Of a stretch of DNA of 62,555 nt, positions 8,088-16,957 are shown one piece after another. The DNA is from an uncultured Allomuricauda sp. (GTDB taxonomy: Bacteria; Bacteroidota; Bacteroidia; Flavobacteriales; Flavobacteriaceae): assembly GCF_937884665.1 (NCBI RefSeq), contig NZ_CAKZYF010000193.1, positions 1 through 62,555 on the forward strand, in the 5' to 3' direction. How positions within the stretch are numbered: position 1 is the stretch's first letter; the number at the start of each line of letters is the position of its first letter. A model generated the notes under the pieces. It was not told the DNA's origin. It searched no databases and saw nothing but the letters and a program-made list of their open reading frames with translations. The position numbers and the translations under genes were made by a program.

Positions 8088-9680
8088 ATGGCGGTAAAAG
8101 AATTGAATATTTCCCCTGTTGGTCGCGTTGAAGGGGATTTGGATGTTAAGGTATACATCGAAGACGGAAAAGTCACGCGGGCCCACACACAAGCGGCTAT
8201 GTTCCGGGGCTTTGAAAAAATCATGGAGGGAAAAGACCCGCAATCTGGTCTTATCGTAACCCCAAGAATCTGCGGAATTTGTGGGGGTTCACACCTCTAC
8301 TGTGCTTCTTCAGCACTGGATACGGCCTGGGGAACGACACTTTCTCCCAATGCACTTTTGTTACGTGCTATTGGTCAAGCTACGGAAACCATCCAAAGTA
8401 TTCCAAGATGGTTCTATGCTATTTTCGCTACGGATATGGCGAACAAAAAATTCGCACAAAAACCGTTGTACAGTGAAGTGGTCAAACGATGGGCCGCCTA
8501 CGTGGGAGAGACCTTTCAAAAAGGACTGACAGCCAGTGCGTTACCTGTTCAGGTCTATGCTTTGTTTGGGGGTCAATGGCCACACTCCAGTTATATGGTT
8601 CCCGGAGGCGTCATGTGTGCACCTACCTTAAAGGATATTACCAGGGCGCATGCAATTATGACCCAATTCAAAAATGATTGGCTCGAGCCGATTTGGCTGG
8701 GTTGCTCCATCGAACGTTATCTGGAGATCAAAAGTTGGGATGATATGATGGCTTGGCTTGATGAAAGTGAAGCGCACCGCAACAGCGATTTAGGACTTTA
8801 CTTGAGGGCCGGATTGGAATTCGGTTTAGATAAGTTTGGACAAGGTGTGGGAAAGTTTTTGGCGTTCGGGACTTACTTGCACAAAGATTTGTACAATAAA
8901 CCGACCATTGAAGGAAGAAACAAGGCACTGATTAGTTCCAGTGGTTTCTTTGATGGGAAGAATTGGCACGAATTTGATCATCTGAAGGTCAGCGAACACG
9001 TAAAACACTCCTGGTTCAATGACCAAGAAAGTGGGCTGCACCCTTGGGATGAGCCATTACCGACCCCAGCTACCTCAACCACATTGCACGATACAGATTT
9101 CAGTGGGCAATATAGTTGGTCAAAAGCACCGCGCTATGACGGTTATGCTTGTGAAGCTGGACCGTTATCACGTGTTATCATGAATGCCAACCCTAACAAT
9201 TTAGACCACCAAATCAAGGATCCGCTTTTTGGGGACATTATACAAAAGATGGGCCCCAGCGTCTTTACACGCGTATTGGCAAGGGTCCACGAAGCTCCAC
9301 GACTGTATACCTTCATTGAAAAATGGTTGACAGAAATTGATTTGGATGGGGATTTTTATACCAAACCAGTTGAAAAAGACGGTAAGGGTTTTGGGGCCAC
9401 CGAAGCGGCGCGTGGCTCTTTGGCGCACTGGATAGAAGTCAAGGATGGCGTAATCAAAAATTATCAGGTCATGGCACCTACAACTTGGAACGTGGGTCCT
9501 ATGGATGCCAATGAAAATCCGGGCCCTATAGAAGCAGCGCTTTTAGGTTCTGAAATCGAAGATCCAGAAGATCCAGTCGAAGTCGGTATTGTGGCACGTT
9601 CATTCGATTCGTGCTTGGTCTGCACCGTTCATGCACATGATGCTAAAACGGGTAAAGAATTATCACGATTTAAATTGTAA
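8088..9680 (+). CDS. hupL: [NiFe]-hydrogenase large subunit, group 2a (HupL type)
   Basis: This 530-residue catalytic subunit carries the nickel-binding pairs: RICGICGGSH (Cys62, Cys65) near the N-terminus and DSCLVCTVH (Cys509, Cys512) near the C-terminus. It catalyses reversible H2 = 2H+ + 2e-, in this group normally H2 uptake. A 15-residue tail after His515 is the expected substrate of the maturation protease encoded just downstream. The second motif reads D-S-C where many hydrogenases have D-P-C. It begins 17 bp after hupS. Group 2a enzymes include cyanobacterial HupL and mycobacterial HucL, the latter able to use atmospheric H2. Whether this one has such affinity cannot be read from sequence. 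Confidence 0.95.
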   Translation: MAVKELNISPVGRVEGDLDVKVYIEDGKVTRAHTQAAMFRGFEKIMEGKDPQSGLIVTPRICGICGGSHLYCASSALDTAWGTTLSPNALLLRAIGQATETIQSIPRWFYAIFATDMANKKFAQKPLYSEVVKRWAAYVGETFQKGLTASALPVQVYALFGGQWPHSSYMVPGGVMCAPTLKDITRAHAIMTQFKNDWLEPIWLGCSIERYLEIKSWDDMMAWLDESEAHRNSDLGLYLRAGLEFGLDKFGQGVGKFLAFGTYLHKDLYNKPTIEGRNKALISSSGFFDGKNWHEFDHLKVSEHVKHSWFNDQESGLHPWDEPLPTPATSTTLHDTDFSGQYSWSKAPRYDGYACEAGPLSRVIMNANPNNLDHQIKDPLFGDIIQKMGPSVFTRVLARVHEAPRLYTFIEKWLTEIDLDGDFYTKPVEKDGKGFGATEAARGSLAHWIEVKDGVIKNYQVMAPTTWNVGPMDANENPGPIEAALLGSEIEDPEDPVEVGIVARSFDSCLVCTVHAHDAKTGKELSRFKL

Positions 9681-9742
9681 CCAAAAATTGTTGGGATTTC
9701 CCAGGTCAAGTAAAAGGCTCTGGAAAATCCATTAAAATAGTT

Positions 9743-10228
9743 GTGGAAAAGAAAACTGCCATAATGGGATTCGGAAATCCTGTCCGTAGTGATGATGCCG
9801 TTGGTATCTATGTCTTGGAATGTCTCAAGAAACAGCTGGCAAAACGCTCGGATGTGAGTCTTTTCGATATGGGCACTTCCGCTTTTGAAGTATTGTTCGG
9901 ACTTAAGGGACATCAACGGATTTTACTAGTGGACGCCGTCGTCAACAGTGGAGAGCCTGTAGGCACACTTTTTAAAGTACCTGCCCACGAAGTAATGCAA
10001 GCTCCTCAAGAAGACCCTATGGTTTTTCTACACGGTATGAAATGGGACCAAGCCCTTTCGTACGCCAAAAAAATAATGGGCAGCGACTATCCAAAGGACA
10101 TTCATGTCTATCTCATCGCCATTGACAATACCAGGTTGGAGGTAGAGCTAAGTCCCGTGGTAGAAGCTGCTGGTAATAAAGTAGTGAATTTTATTTTGGA
10201 TGACCTACGGTCAGTCTGTGAAACCTGA
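9743..10228 (+). CDS. Hydrogenase maturation protease (HupD/HyaD family)
   Basis: The 161-residue protein has the family's N-terminal motif (MGFGNPVRSDDAVGIYVLE) in which GNP and the aspartates contribute to nickel recognition. A central block (LLVDAVVNSGEPVGTLFKV) holds the second conserved Asp, and a His (VFLHGMKWDQ) follows. It would cleave the C-terminal tail of the large subunit after nickel insertion, closing the active site. The start chosen is GTG at 9743; an in-frame ATG at 9764 would remove part of the first beta strand and is less likely. Its stop overlaps the next start by one base (TGATG). Confidence 0.92.
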   Translation: MEKKTAIMGFGNPVRSDDAVGIYVLECLKKQLAKRSDVSLFDMGTSAFEVLFGLKGHQRILLVDAVVNSGEPVGTLFKVPAHEVMQAPQEDPMVFLHGMKWDQALSYAKKIMGSDYPKDIHVYLIAIDNTRLEVELSPVVEAAGNKVVNFILDDLRSVCET

Positions 10229-10542
10229 TGGTTGATTTACGATCTGGGCATATTATTATTTCGGCAAATTTGGCCAAAAAATTGTTTAATGGTATTACTT
10301 TCGCATTTGCAACCTATGAAAAACAGAGCGAACAACTTTTGGTTACGCCAGTATCCAGTATTTGGTTCGCCAAAGTTCATGGGGGTGCGCAGTTCATGCT
10401 AAAAGAACGAAACCTAAATGGGGATAAGTCCCTTGCGGTACGTGAAATCTTTATTGAGCATGAATTGGATGCAGAAGATAGGAAGTTAAACTTTGAAATG
10501 GTCGAAAAGACCCGATTGCTCAAGATATGCTTACAGAAATAG
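10228..10542 (+). CDS. Hydrogenase-operon accessory protein of unknown function (104 aa)
   Basis: A small, apparently beta-rich, soluble protein with no signal peptide, membrane segment or Cys-rich metal site. Its start is fused to the protease stop, and its end overlaps the next gene by 16 bp, so it is an integral part of the operon. Nostoc has an 'extended hyp operon' with short conserved proteins, a TPR protein and an NHL protein, which have been suggested to act in hydrogenase small-subunit maturation. Position and size make this a counterpart candidate, but I cannot confirm homology without a search. An alternative is a scaffold or membrane-tethering role like HucM. No catalytic motif is visible. 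Confidence 0.7.
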   Translation: MVDLRSGHIIISANLAKKLFNGITFAFATYEKQSEQLLVTPVSSIWFAKVHGGAQFMLKERNLNGDKSLAVREIFIEHELDAEDRKLNFEMVEKTRLLKICLQK

Positions 10543-10793
10543 ATCAAAATGATGATTGGTTATTGGATTCGGAAGTACAGTATCGGATAACCAAAGAAGA
10601 TGGTCAATGGGAAGTGTCCTTATTATTTATGGACATTCATGACCCCAAACGTTTTTTGATACGGTACATTGGTGTTTACCGTACCGAAAAACTGGCCCGC
10701 ATCACAGGAAAAATCATGACCGATTTGGCCGCTAGGGACCCAAGAGGAACCCAAAGAGTCAAAAAAAATGCTTTCAATTTCTGTTGCAACTGA
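10527..10793 (+). CDS. Hydrogenase-operon accessory protein of unknown function (88 aa)
   Basis: An 88-residue protein that overlaps both neighbours (16 bp upstream, 26 bp downstream), a sign of strong translational coupling. It contains an acidic/aromatic N-terminal half (WLLDSEVQYRI, WEVSLLFMDI), a helical segment rich in Lys/Ala, and ends in FCCN, a Cys pair at the extreme C-terminus. A terminal Cys pair could bind metal or an iron-sulfur intermediate, but a pair alone is not diagnostic. It belongs to the block of small conserved ORFs that accompany group 2a hydrogenases. Function unknown. Confidence 0.7.
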   Translation: MLTEIDQNDDWLLDSEVQYRITKEDGQWEVSLLFMDIHDPKRFLIRYIGVYRTEKLARITGKIMTDLAARDPRGTQRVKKNAFNFCCN

Positions 10794-12249
10794 GCATGAA
10801 TTAGCTGTTACCCATAGTATTTCGACGGTACCGCGTCTATCAGAATTGGTAAAAGTAACCCGTGATGATAAGATACCTTTAGGGGACAGGCACCTCCATG
10901 TTGAAAGTGGCAAAATACGTTGCCCCTTTGATTGGTACGATCTAGAACCTCCCTATCTCTTTCCTGAAAGCAACCTTACTGAAAAAAATCTATTGGCCCT
11001 CGTTTTCTACAAACTGGGGAATCATCAGAGGGCGTTCCAATACTTAGAAGAAGGCAGTCATTTGCATCAGGATATGCTCATTGCCACGCACTTGCAATTC
11101 GGTTATGAAATAAATGATAGTATGTTGCAGTGGTTGGAGAAACATCATCCCCATAACCTGGCCATTGTAAAACATTACGGCAACCTTTCTAGACGAGAAG
11201 GTATTTTTGAGTTGGCCATGGTGTACCAAGAAGCCTTGTCAGCAGCTTCCGATGACGAAGAATTGGTCTTTTCTGCCAAACATTTCATCAACCATTTGCT
11301 GGATATCGGCGAAACGGCCCACGTGGTTGAGCTTGCTAGGTCTCTTTTGGAAAAAACAGTTTCGTCAGCTGGAAAAAATGCGATACAAACGCTTTTAGCC
11401 ACAGCATTGACCTCGCAACTTTCTGTTCCGCGGGATAAGGATGTATTGGTTGAAATCCAAAACTTGCAACAAGAATGCATCATCTTTTATGAAAGTAATG
11501 GCGATACCGTAAACGCTGGTCTGGTATTGATTGATATTGCCGAAGTCGCAGGATTCCAGGCGGAGTATACACTAGCTAAAGAATCCATAAATAAAGCTAT
11601 TAAATACTTCAAAGAAGCAGATATTCCAGAATTTTTGGGAGAGGCCATCCTCCAAAAGGCGAAACTACTCTATTCATGGAGCAAAAACGGACAATCCCAA
11701 TACTATAAACCGTCCATCAATGCTTTTCAGGATGCCCTTAAAATCTTCAAGCGCGATGTTTTTCCACAGAAATTTGCCGATATCCATCACGATTTAGCTC
11801 TGATTTATTCCGAAATCCCCGTAGCTCCTGAGGAAAAACCGATATGGACCGCCTTTTGCGCGTCCGCATTCAAAGAGGCGTTGGCCTTTTACACGAAAGA
11901 TGAACACCCCTATCAGTATGGAATGTGCTGTCATAACTATGCTACGGCCCTCATCGGTTTCCCAGAGGCCAAACTGCACAATAACCTGGAAAAAGCGGCT
12001 TATTTTTTTGAAGAGGCCCTTTTGGTAAGGACCGTTGAAGCGCATCCCACGGAAAGGGCACTCACTTTACTCAACAAACTGGAAATGGAGTGGTTGCTGC
12101 ATAATGAAAACCCCGAGGCGGAAAAAGAACGATTGGCCTCGATGGAACAAGATATGGAGGAAATCAAAAGATTGGTGAATGACAAAGGACTATTGCGCCA
12201 ATTGGAGATACATGAAAACCGATTGGAAAAACTGAAAGAAATCATTTAA
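10768..12249 (+). CDS. TPR-repeat protein of the hydrogenase operon
   Basis: A 493-residue soluble protein. Residues about 45-60 contain CPFDWYDLEPPY, a conserved-looking lead segment, and the rest consists of helical TPR-like repeats (for example NLLALVFYKLGNHQRAFQYLEEGS, LAKESINKAIKYFKEADIPEFLGEAIL, KEALAFYTKDEHPYQYGMCCHNYATALI). The C-terminus is a charged coiled coil (KERLASMEQDMEEIKRLVND). It likely acts as a protein-interaction platform for assembling or folding hydrogenase subunits. A TPR gene sits in the corresponding place in the extended hyp operon of Nostoc, which supports the assignment. It starts inside the preceding gene and ends 4 bp before hypA. Confidence 0.8.
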   Translation: MLSISVATEHELAVTHSISTVPRLSELVKVTRDDKIPLGDRHLHVESGKIRCPFDWYDLEPPYLFPESNLTEKNLLALVFYKLGNHQRAFQYLEEGSHLHQDMLIATHLQFGYEINDSMLQWLEKHHPHNLAIVKHYGNLSRREGIFELAMVYQEALSAASDDEELVFSAKHFINHLLDIGETAHVVELARSLLEKTVSSAGKNAIQTLLATALTSQLSVPRDKDVLVEIQNLQQECIIFYESNGDTVNAGLVLIDIAEVAGFQAEYTLAKESINKAIKYFKEADIPEFLGEAILQKAKLLYSWSKNGQSQYYKPSINAFQDALKIFKRDVFPQKFADIHHDLALIYSEIPVAPEEKPIWTAFCASAFKEALAFYTKDEHPYQYGMCCHNYATALIGFPEAKLHNNLEKAAYFFEEALLVRTVEAHPTERALTLLNKLEMEWLLHNENPEAEKERLASMEQDMEEIKRLVNDKGLLRQLEIHENRLEKLKEII

Positions 12250-12253
12250 GGAT

Positions 12254-12601
12254 ATGCACGAAACCTCAATAGTGAATAGCATTATGAAGACCCTGGAAAT
12301 GGAATTCGAAAGGGAAAAGTTGGAGAAGATGACCTCAATTCATTTAAAAGTGGGCATTCTTTCCAATATTGAACCTCGATTACTTCACAATGCCTACAGT
12401 GCTTATCATCTATCGCATCCGGAATATAGCAAGGTCCATCTCAATATTGAATCTACCGAACTAAAAATTCAATGCGAGCTATGTAACCATGTTACCCAGA
12501 TAAAGAACTATCGATTTATCTGTGAAAACTGCGAGCGACCTAGTAAAAACGTGATACAAGGAGAGGAATTGTTAATCCATAAAGTAGAATTTGAAGATTA
12601 A
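12254..12601 (+). CDS. hypA: Hydrogenase nickel incorporation protein HypA
   Basis: HypA delivers nickel to the large subunit together with HypB. The 115-residue sequence starts with the nickel-binding MHETS motif and has the zinc loop with two CxxC pairs (CELC at 74-77 and CENC about 90-93). Length is standard. It lies 4 bp after the TPR gene and 3 bp before hypB. Confidence 0.96.
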   Translation: MHETSIVNSIMKTLEMEFEREKLEKMTSIHLKVGILSNIEPRLLHNAYSAYHLSHPEYSKVHLNIESTELKIQCELCNHVTQIKNYRFICENCERPSKNVIQGEELLIHKVEFED

Positions 12602-12604
12602 GCT

Positions 12605-13303
12605 ATGATAGAAAAGTCGACAAAAGCAGCTAGAGGCTCTGTACAGTGTGAAAACACCAACATACATTTATTAAAGGCGAATGATTTTGTAGCCGATAGC
12701 ATCCGAAAGGAAATGGCCAACCATAACACGCTCCTGATAAATATTACCTCATCGGCAGGCAGTGGAAAAACCACTTTAATGCAAAAAACTGCGGAAAAGT
12801 TGAAAAATAAGGTCAATATGGCCGTGATGGTGGGGGACATAGAAACGGAAAGGGATGCCGAACGCATTCGGGAAACAGGAATTCAGGCGTTACAAATTGT
12901 TACCGGTGGAATATGTCATTTGGAAGCACAAATGGTACATCAGGTCTTGAATCAATTTGATTTGGAAAACCTGGACCTGCTTTTTATTGAAAATGTGGGC
13001 AACTTGGTCTGTCCCGCTTCTTTCGATTTGGGAGAAGACTTTCGCGTCACATTGATTGCAACAACAGAGGGGGATGACAAACCCAAGAAATATCCAAAGA
13101 TGTTTCTTACCAGTGATATGATGTTGGTCTCCAAGTCAGATTTATTACCCTATCTGCCCTTTTCCGTAGATGCGGTGACCCAGGACGCTTGTGAGGTAAA
13201 TCACGAGTTGGAGGTTATTCAGATTTCCTCAATAAACGATGAGGGTATTGACGAGTGGTGTAATTGGTTACTAGAAAAAGTAACTGCTAAAAAAGCACGT
13301 TGA
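12605..13303 (+). CDS. hypB: Hydrogenase nickel incorporation GTPase HypB
   Basis: A 232-residue SIMIBI-class GTPase. The Walker A is SSAGSGKTTL (about 49-58), switch/metal residues are in GGICHLEA (Cys-His) and GNLVCPASFDLGED, and the base-recognition motif reads SKSD where NKxD is canonical. It lacks the His-rich nickel-storage N-terminus and the CxxCGC motif found in some HypB, so it is probably an insertase only. Nickel would come from the permease gene at 19,112-19,819. Confidence 0.96.
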   Translation: MIEKSTKAARGSVQCENTNIHLLKANDFVADSIRKEMANHNTLLINITSSAGSGKTTLMQKTAEKLKNKVNMAVMVGDIETERDAERIRETGIQALQIVTGGICHLEAQMVHQVLNQFDLENLDLLFIENVGNLVCPASFDLGEDFRVTLIATTEGDDKPKKYPKMFLTSDMMLVSKSDLLPYLPFSVDAVTQDACEVNHELEVIQISSINDEGIDEWCNWLLEKVTAKKAR

Positions 13304-13309
13304 GCCGTT

Positions 13310-15616
13310 GTGCTTAAAACCTTCAAAATACAGATTGGCGGTCAAGTCCAAGGAGTAGGTTTTAGGCCTTTTGTGTACAATTTAGCGAAGACGTATGGCC
13401 TCAAAGGTACAGTGAGCAACGATGGTAACGGCGTTTTGATATACGCCAATGGACAAAAGAATGCATTAATGAAGTTTAAGGAAGACATACTGGAAAAAGC
13501 ACCGGAGGCGGCAATCATCCAATCCGATAGCTTACTGGAGGTAGCTCCTATGGCATTTGATACATTTCGTATTGTACCGACCCGTAATGAAGGAAAGGTC
13601 GCCATTCCGCTGACTTCTGACCTTGCCATTTGCCCCTCCTGTAAAAAAGAAGTGCTAGACCCGGGTAACCGACGCTTTCAATACGCTTTCACAACCTGTA
13701 CCCAATGTGGTCCACGATATGCGATTACCGAACAGTTTCCTTTTGAACGGGAAAATACAAGCATGGTAAAGTTTAAAATGTGCCGCAAGTGTATGGAAGA
13801 ATACCGGAATCCTGAAGATGATAGGTTTCATTCCCAGACGAATACCTGTGGCGAATGTGGAATTCGGCTAAGATTGGTGAATTCGGATGGCGAAACGGTT
13901 TTTTTACAAGAAACCACCGAAATCGAGCAGCTTTCCCATTTCCTTCGGGATGGGGCCATTGTTGCCGTTAAAAACACTAATGGTTATTTATTGTGCGCTG
14001 ACGCCCGTAACTCTGGAACCATTCGTGAATTACGGAAACGAAAACAACGCCCCACTAAACCATTTGCCTTACTTTATCATTCCCTAAAGGCAGTTCAAAA
14101 CGATTTCAATTGTACGCGGCAAGAAGAGAAGGCACTTTGCTCTAAAATCGGCCCAATTGTATTGTTGTCTCCAAAAACCAAAACAAAGCAAAAAATAGTT
14201 AGAGAAATTGCACCTGGTCTTGACCGATTTGGCGTAATGCTCCCCTCAAGTGCCTTATTGAGTTTGATTGCAGAAGAAGTAAAGATTCCTTTAGTGGCTA
14301 CCAGCGGTAATATCCATGGTTCCCCAATACTCTCAAAGGAAATAGAGGCCGAGGATGGACTGCACGCTGTAGCTGATTATTTCTTGCACCATGATTTGGA
14401 AATTTCCTTCCCACAGGATGATTCTGTTTGGCAATTTGCTGATAGGCAAAAAATAGTATTGCGTCGCTCCAGGGGTATGGCCCCCAATTTTATGGAATAT
14501 CGACCAAAAGACCAGAAAAGGATATTGGCCATGGGAGCCCATTTAAAAAGCACACTGGCGTTTACTCCTAATGGGCATACCTACGTCAGTCCCTACTTTG
14601 GAAATTTGGATTCCTTAGGGGTACTACAGCGCTACACCGATACATTACAACGGTACACCCAATTATTTAAAGAAGTACCCGAGCTTATTTTGGTCGATGA
14701 GCATCCTACCTATCAAAGTACCGTCCTGGGGAAAGAGCTAGCTTCAAATTGGAGGATTCCTGTAGTTGGTGTGCAACATCACAAAGCACATTTTGCCAGT
14801 GTATTGGCAGAACATGGTTTGTTTGGTTCCAAGGCACCGATTCTTGGGATTGTCTGGGACGGAACAGGCCTTGGTGATGATGATACGATTTGGGGTGGAG
14901 AGTTTTTTGTTTATCAAAATCGCCAAATGTTACGGAAGGCACACTTCGAACACTTTGATGTATTGGCCGGGGATAAAATGGCACGAGAGCCCCGGTTGTC
15001 ACTATTGAGCTTGATGGATTCCAAAACGGACCTACAGGATAAGTTTTCCTTATCTGAATGGAAAATATATCAGAAGCTAAAAATGAAGGGGACCCTGAAA
15101 ACATCATCTGTGGGTCGGGTGTTTGATGCCATGGCATCCTTACTTGGACTTTTGGATGTTTCCAGCTACGAAGGAGAAGCCGCTATGCTTTTGGAAAACT
15201 TGGCATGGCAATACGGCGATGGTGAACCGATAGATTTTTTTGAGGGGCTATCCTACGAACAGATACCCACAAAAAAAATAATCGAGACGGCTCAAGAATT
15301 AAAACGAAAGGGTCACACGGCTCCACATATCGCTGCGAGCTTTGTTTTTACCCTAGCTATGGCGATTATCCGAATGGCACAAAGATATGATATCAGGCAG
15401 TTGGCTTGTAGTGGGGGGGTGTTCCAAAATAGATTACTGATAAAAAACCTAATGGGTTTGGCAGATGATATTGGCTTGAAATGTTTTTTTAACACAGCAT
15501 TATCAAGTAATGACGAAAATATAGCATTGGGCCAATTGGCCTATTATCAAAATATAAAAGACGAAGATGTGTTTAGCAGTCCCAGGAAAAATAAAGAGTA
15601 TAACAACCATTCATGA
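13310..15616 (+). CDS. hypF: Carbamoyltransferase HypF
   Basis: HypF converts carbamoyl phosphate and ATP into the carbamoyl group transferred to HypE as the cyanide precursor. The 768 residues show the expected order: acylphosphatase domain (GGQVQGVGFRPFVYNLA, about 8-24), two zinc-finger units (CPSCKKEV ... CTQCGPRYAIT and CRKCMEEYRNP ... CGECG, about 105-185), a YrdC-like domain (KRKQRPTKPFALL), and a Kae1-like carbamoyltransferase domain (GVQHHKAHFASVLAEHG, GIVWDGTGLGDD, CSGGVFQN). The start is taken as GTG at 13,310, six bases after the hypB stop, because the acylphosphatase strand begins there. It overlaps hypC by 50 bp in another frame. Confidence 0.96.
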   Translation: MLKTFKIQIGGQVQGVGFRPFVYNLAKTYGLKGTVSNDGNGVLIYANGQKNALMKFKEDILEKAPEAAIIQSDSLLEVAPMAFDTFRIVPTRNEGKVAIPLTSDLAICPSCKKEVLDPGNRRFQYAFTTCTQCGPRYAITEQFPFERENTSMVKFKMCRKCMEEYRNPEDDRFHSQTNTCGECGIRLRLVNSDGETVFLQETTEIEQLSHFLRDGAIVAVKNTNGYLLCADARNSGTIRELRKRKQRPTKPFALLYHSLKAVQNDFNCTRQEEKALCSKIGPIVLLSPKTKTKQKIVREIAPGLDRFGVMLPSSALLSLIAEEVKIPLVATSGNIHGSPILSKEIEAEDGLHAVADYFLHHDLEISFPQDDSVWQFADRQKIVLRRSRGMAPNFMEYRPKDQKRILAMGAHLKSTLAFTPNGHTYVSPYFGNLDSLGVLQRYTDTLQRYTQLFKEVPELILVDEHPTYQSTVLGKELASNWRIPVVGVQHHKAHFASVLAEHGLFGSKAPILGIVWDGTGLGDDDTIWGGEFFVYQNRQMLRKAHFEHFDVLAGDKMAREPRLSLLSLMDSKTDLQDKFSLSEWKIYQKLKMKGTLKTSSVGRVFDAMASLLGLLDVSSYEGEAAMLLENLAWQYGDGEPIDFFEGLSYEQIPTKKIIETAQELKRKGHTAPHIAASFVFTLAMAIIRMAQRYDIRQLACSGGVFQNRLLIKNLMGLADDIGLKCFFNTALSSNDENIALGQLAYYQNIKDEDVFSSPRKNKEYNNHS

Positions 15617-15857
15617 TGGTCTGGTGCGGATGGCAAAGGTATCCTTCGGAGGGATTACCAAAGAAGCCAGCTTAGAAATGCTACCAGATGCCCAAGTGGA
15701 CGACTACGTGCTGGTACACGTGGGCGTGGCCATCAGTAAAGTTGATGAGGAAGAAGCCCAAAAAACATTTCGGTACTTGGAGGAAATAGGTGAACTGGGC
15801 GAACTCGAGGACGTTGACCAATATTTGCCAAAAAACGATGAAAACGACGAATTATGA
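15567..15857 (+). CDS. hypC: Hydrogenase assembly chaperone HypC
   Basis: A 96-residue protein beginning MCLAVPGKI, with the essential Cys2 exposed after Met removal. It carries the Fe(CN)2CO unit with HypD and chaperones the large subunit. The ATG lies 50 bp inside the end of hypF, and the end overlaps hypD by 4 bp. The acidic C-terminal tail ([16 protein letters not shown]) is longer than in the shortest HypC proteins. Confidence 0.96.
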   Translation: MCLAVPGKIKSITTIHDGLVRMAKVSFGGITKEASLEMLPDAQVDDYVLVHVGVAISKVDEEEAQKTFRYLEEIGELGELEDVDQYLPKNDENDEL

Positions 15858-16948
15858 AATACCTATCAGAATATAGAGATCCAGAATTGGCCAGAGAATA
15901 TCTGGAAGAAATTAAGAATACTGTTTCTAGGCCTTGGTCGATTATGGAAGTCTGTGGAGGACAGACCCACAGTTTGGTAAAAAACGGGATTATCGAAATG
16001 TTGCCCAAAGCGATTACCATGGTGCATGGACCCGGTTGCCCTGTCTGTGTCACCCCTTTGAAGCTAATCGATAAAGCGGTTCACCTGGCTTTGGAAAAAC
16101 AAGTCATTCTCTGTTCTTTTGGTGATATGCTGCGGGTGCCTGGTTCCCAAAAAAGCCTTTTGGAAGCCAAAGCAGAAGGAGCTGATATCAGGATTTTATA
16201 TTCTCCGCTCGAAGCTGTTAAAATCGCGGAAGACCACCCAAACAGACAAGTGGTATTCTTCGCTGTTGGTTTTGAAACTACGGCACCTGCGAATGCTCTT
16301 TCGGTGCTTCATGCGCATCGGAAAGGCCTGACAAACTATTCCATTTTAGCTTCCCATGTGCTGGTGCCGCCCGCTATTAAAGCAGTAATTGATGACGATG
16401 AAAGTAGAATTGATGGGTTTTTGGCCGCTGGACATGTTTGCACGATAATGGGAAATGCTGAATACCACCCGCTATCGGCAACCTATAAAGTGCCAATTGT
16501 GGTGACGGGTTTTGAACCACTGGACGTACTTCAGGGTATTTTGATGGTGGTGCGGCAATTGGAGCAGAGCAAATCAGAGGTGGAGAACCAATATGCCCGA
16601 ATCGTTCGGGAGGAAGGGAATGTTGAGGCCCAAAAGGTGATTCATGAAGTTTTCGAGGTACAAAATCAAACTTGGCGAGGCATTGGAGAAATACCGGAAA
16701 GTGGATACGCAGTGCGTCCAAAGTATGCGATGCACGATGCGACGAAGAAATTTGAGGTGGCCATCGAAGAGGCTCCTGAAAATCCAAAATGTATTTCCGG
16801 GTTGATCATGAAAGGAATTAAAAAGCCATTTCAGTGCTCGCAATTCGGAAAGAAATGCACCCCTGCCTTTCCACTTGGAGCACCTATGGTGAGCAGTGAA
16901 GGGGCCTGCGCGGCCTATTATCATTTCTCTGGAATGGTTGAAGCTTAA
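15854..16948 (+). CDS. hypD: Hydrogenase formation protein HypD
   Basis: HypD is the iron-sulfur scaffold on which the Fe(CN)2CO moiety is built. The 364 residues contain [10 protein letters not shown] (Cys34), [11 protein letters not shown] (Cys62, Cys65), and a C-terminal [4Fe-4S] region with cysteines in [12 protein letters not shown] and EGACAAYY. Length and motif order are standard. Its ATG overlaps the hypC stop (ATGA). Confidence 0.96.
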   Translation: MKYLSEYRDPELAREYLEEIKNTVSRPWSIMEVCGGQTHSLVKNGIIEMLPKAITMVHGPGCPVCVTPLKLIDKAVHLALEKQVILCSFGDMLRVPGSQKSLLEAKAEGADIRILYSPLEAVKIAEDHPNRQVVFFAVGFETTAPANALSVLHAHRKGLTNYSILASHVLVPPAIKAVIDDDESRIDGFLAAGHVCTIMGNAEYHPLSATYKVPIVVTGFEPLDVLQGILMVVRQLEQSKSEVENQYARIVREEGNVEAQKVIHEVFEVQNQTWRGIGEIPESGYAVRPKYAMHDATKKFEVAIEEAPENPKCISGLIMKGIKKPFQCSQFGKKCTPAFPLGAPMVSSEGACAAYYHFSGMVEA

Positions 16949-16957
16949 GCTATTTGG

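Noticed and set aside
10768-12249. Reading the TPR protein as a NifU- or Rieske-like redox component
   Set aside because: No CxxC or CxH motifs of these families are present; the repeats are helical TPRs.
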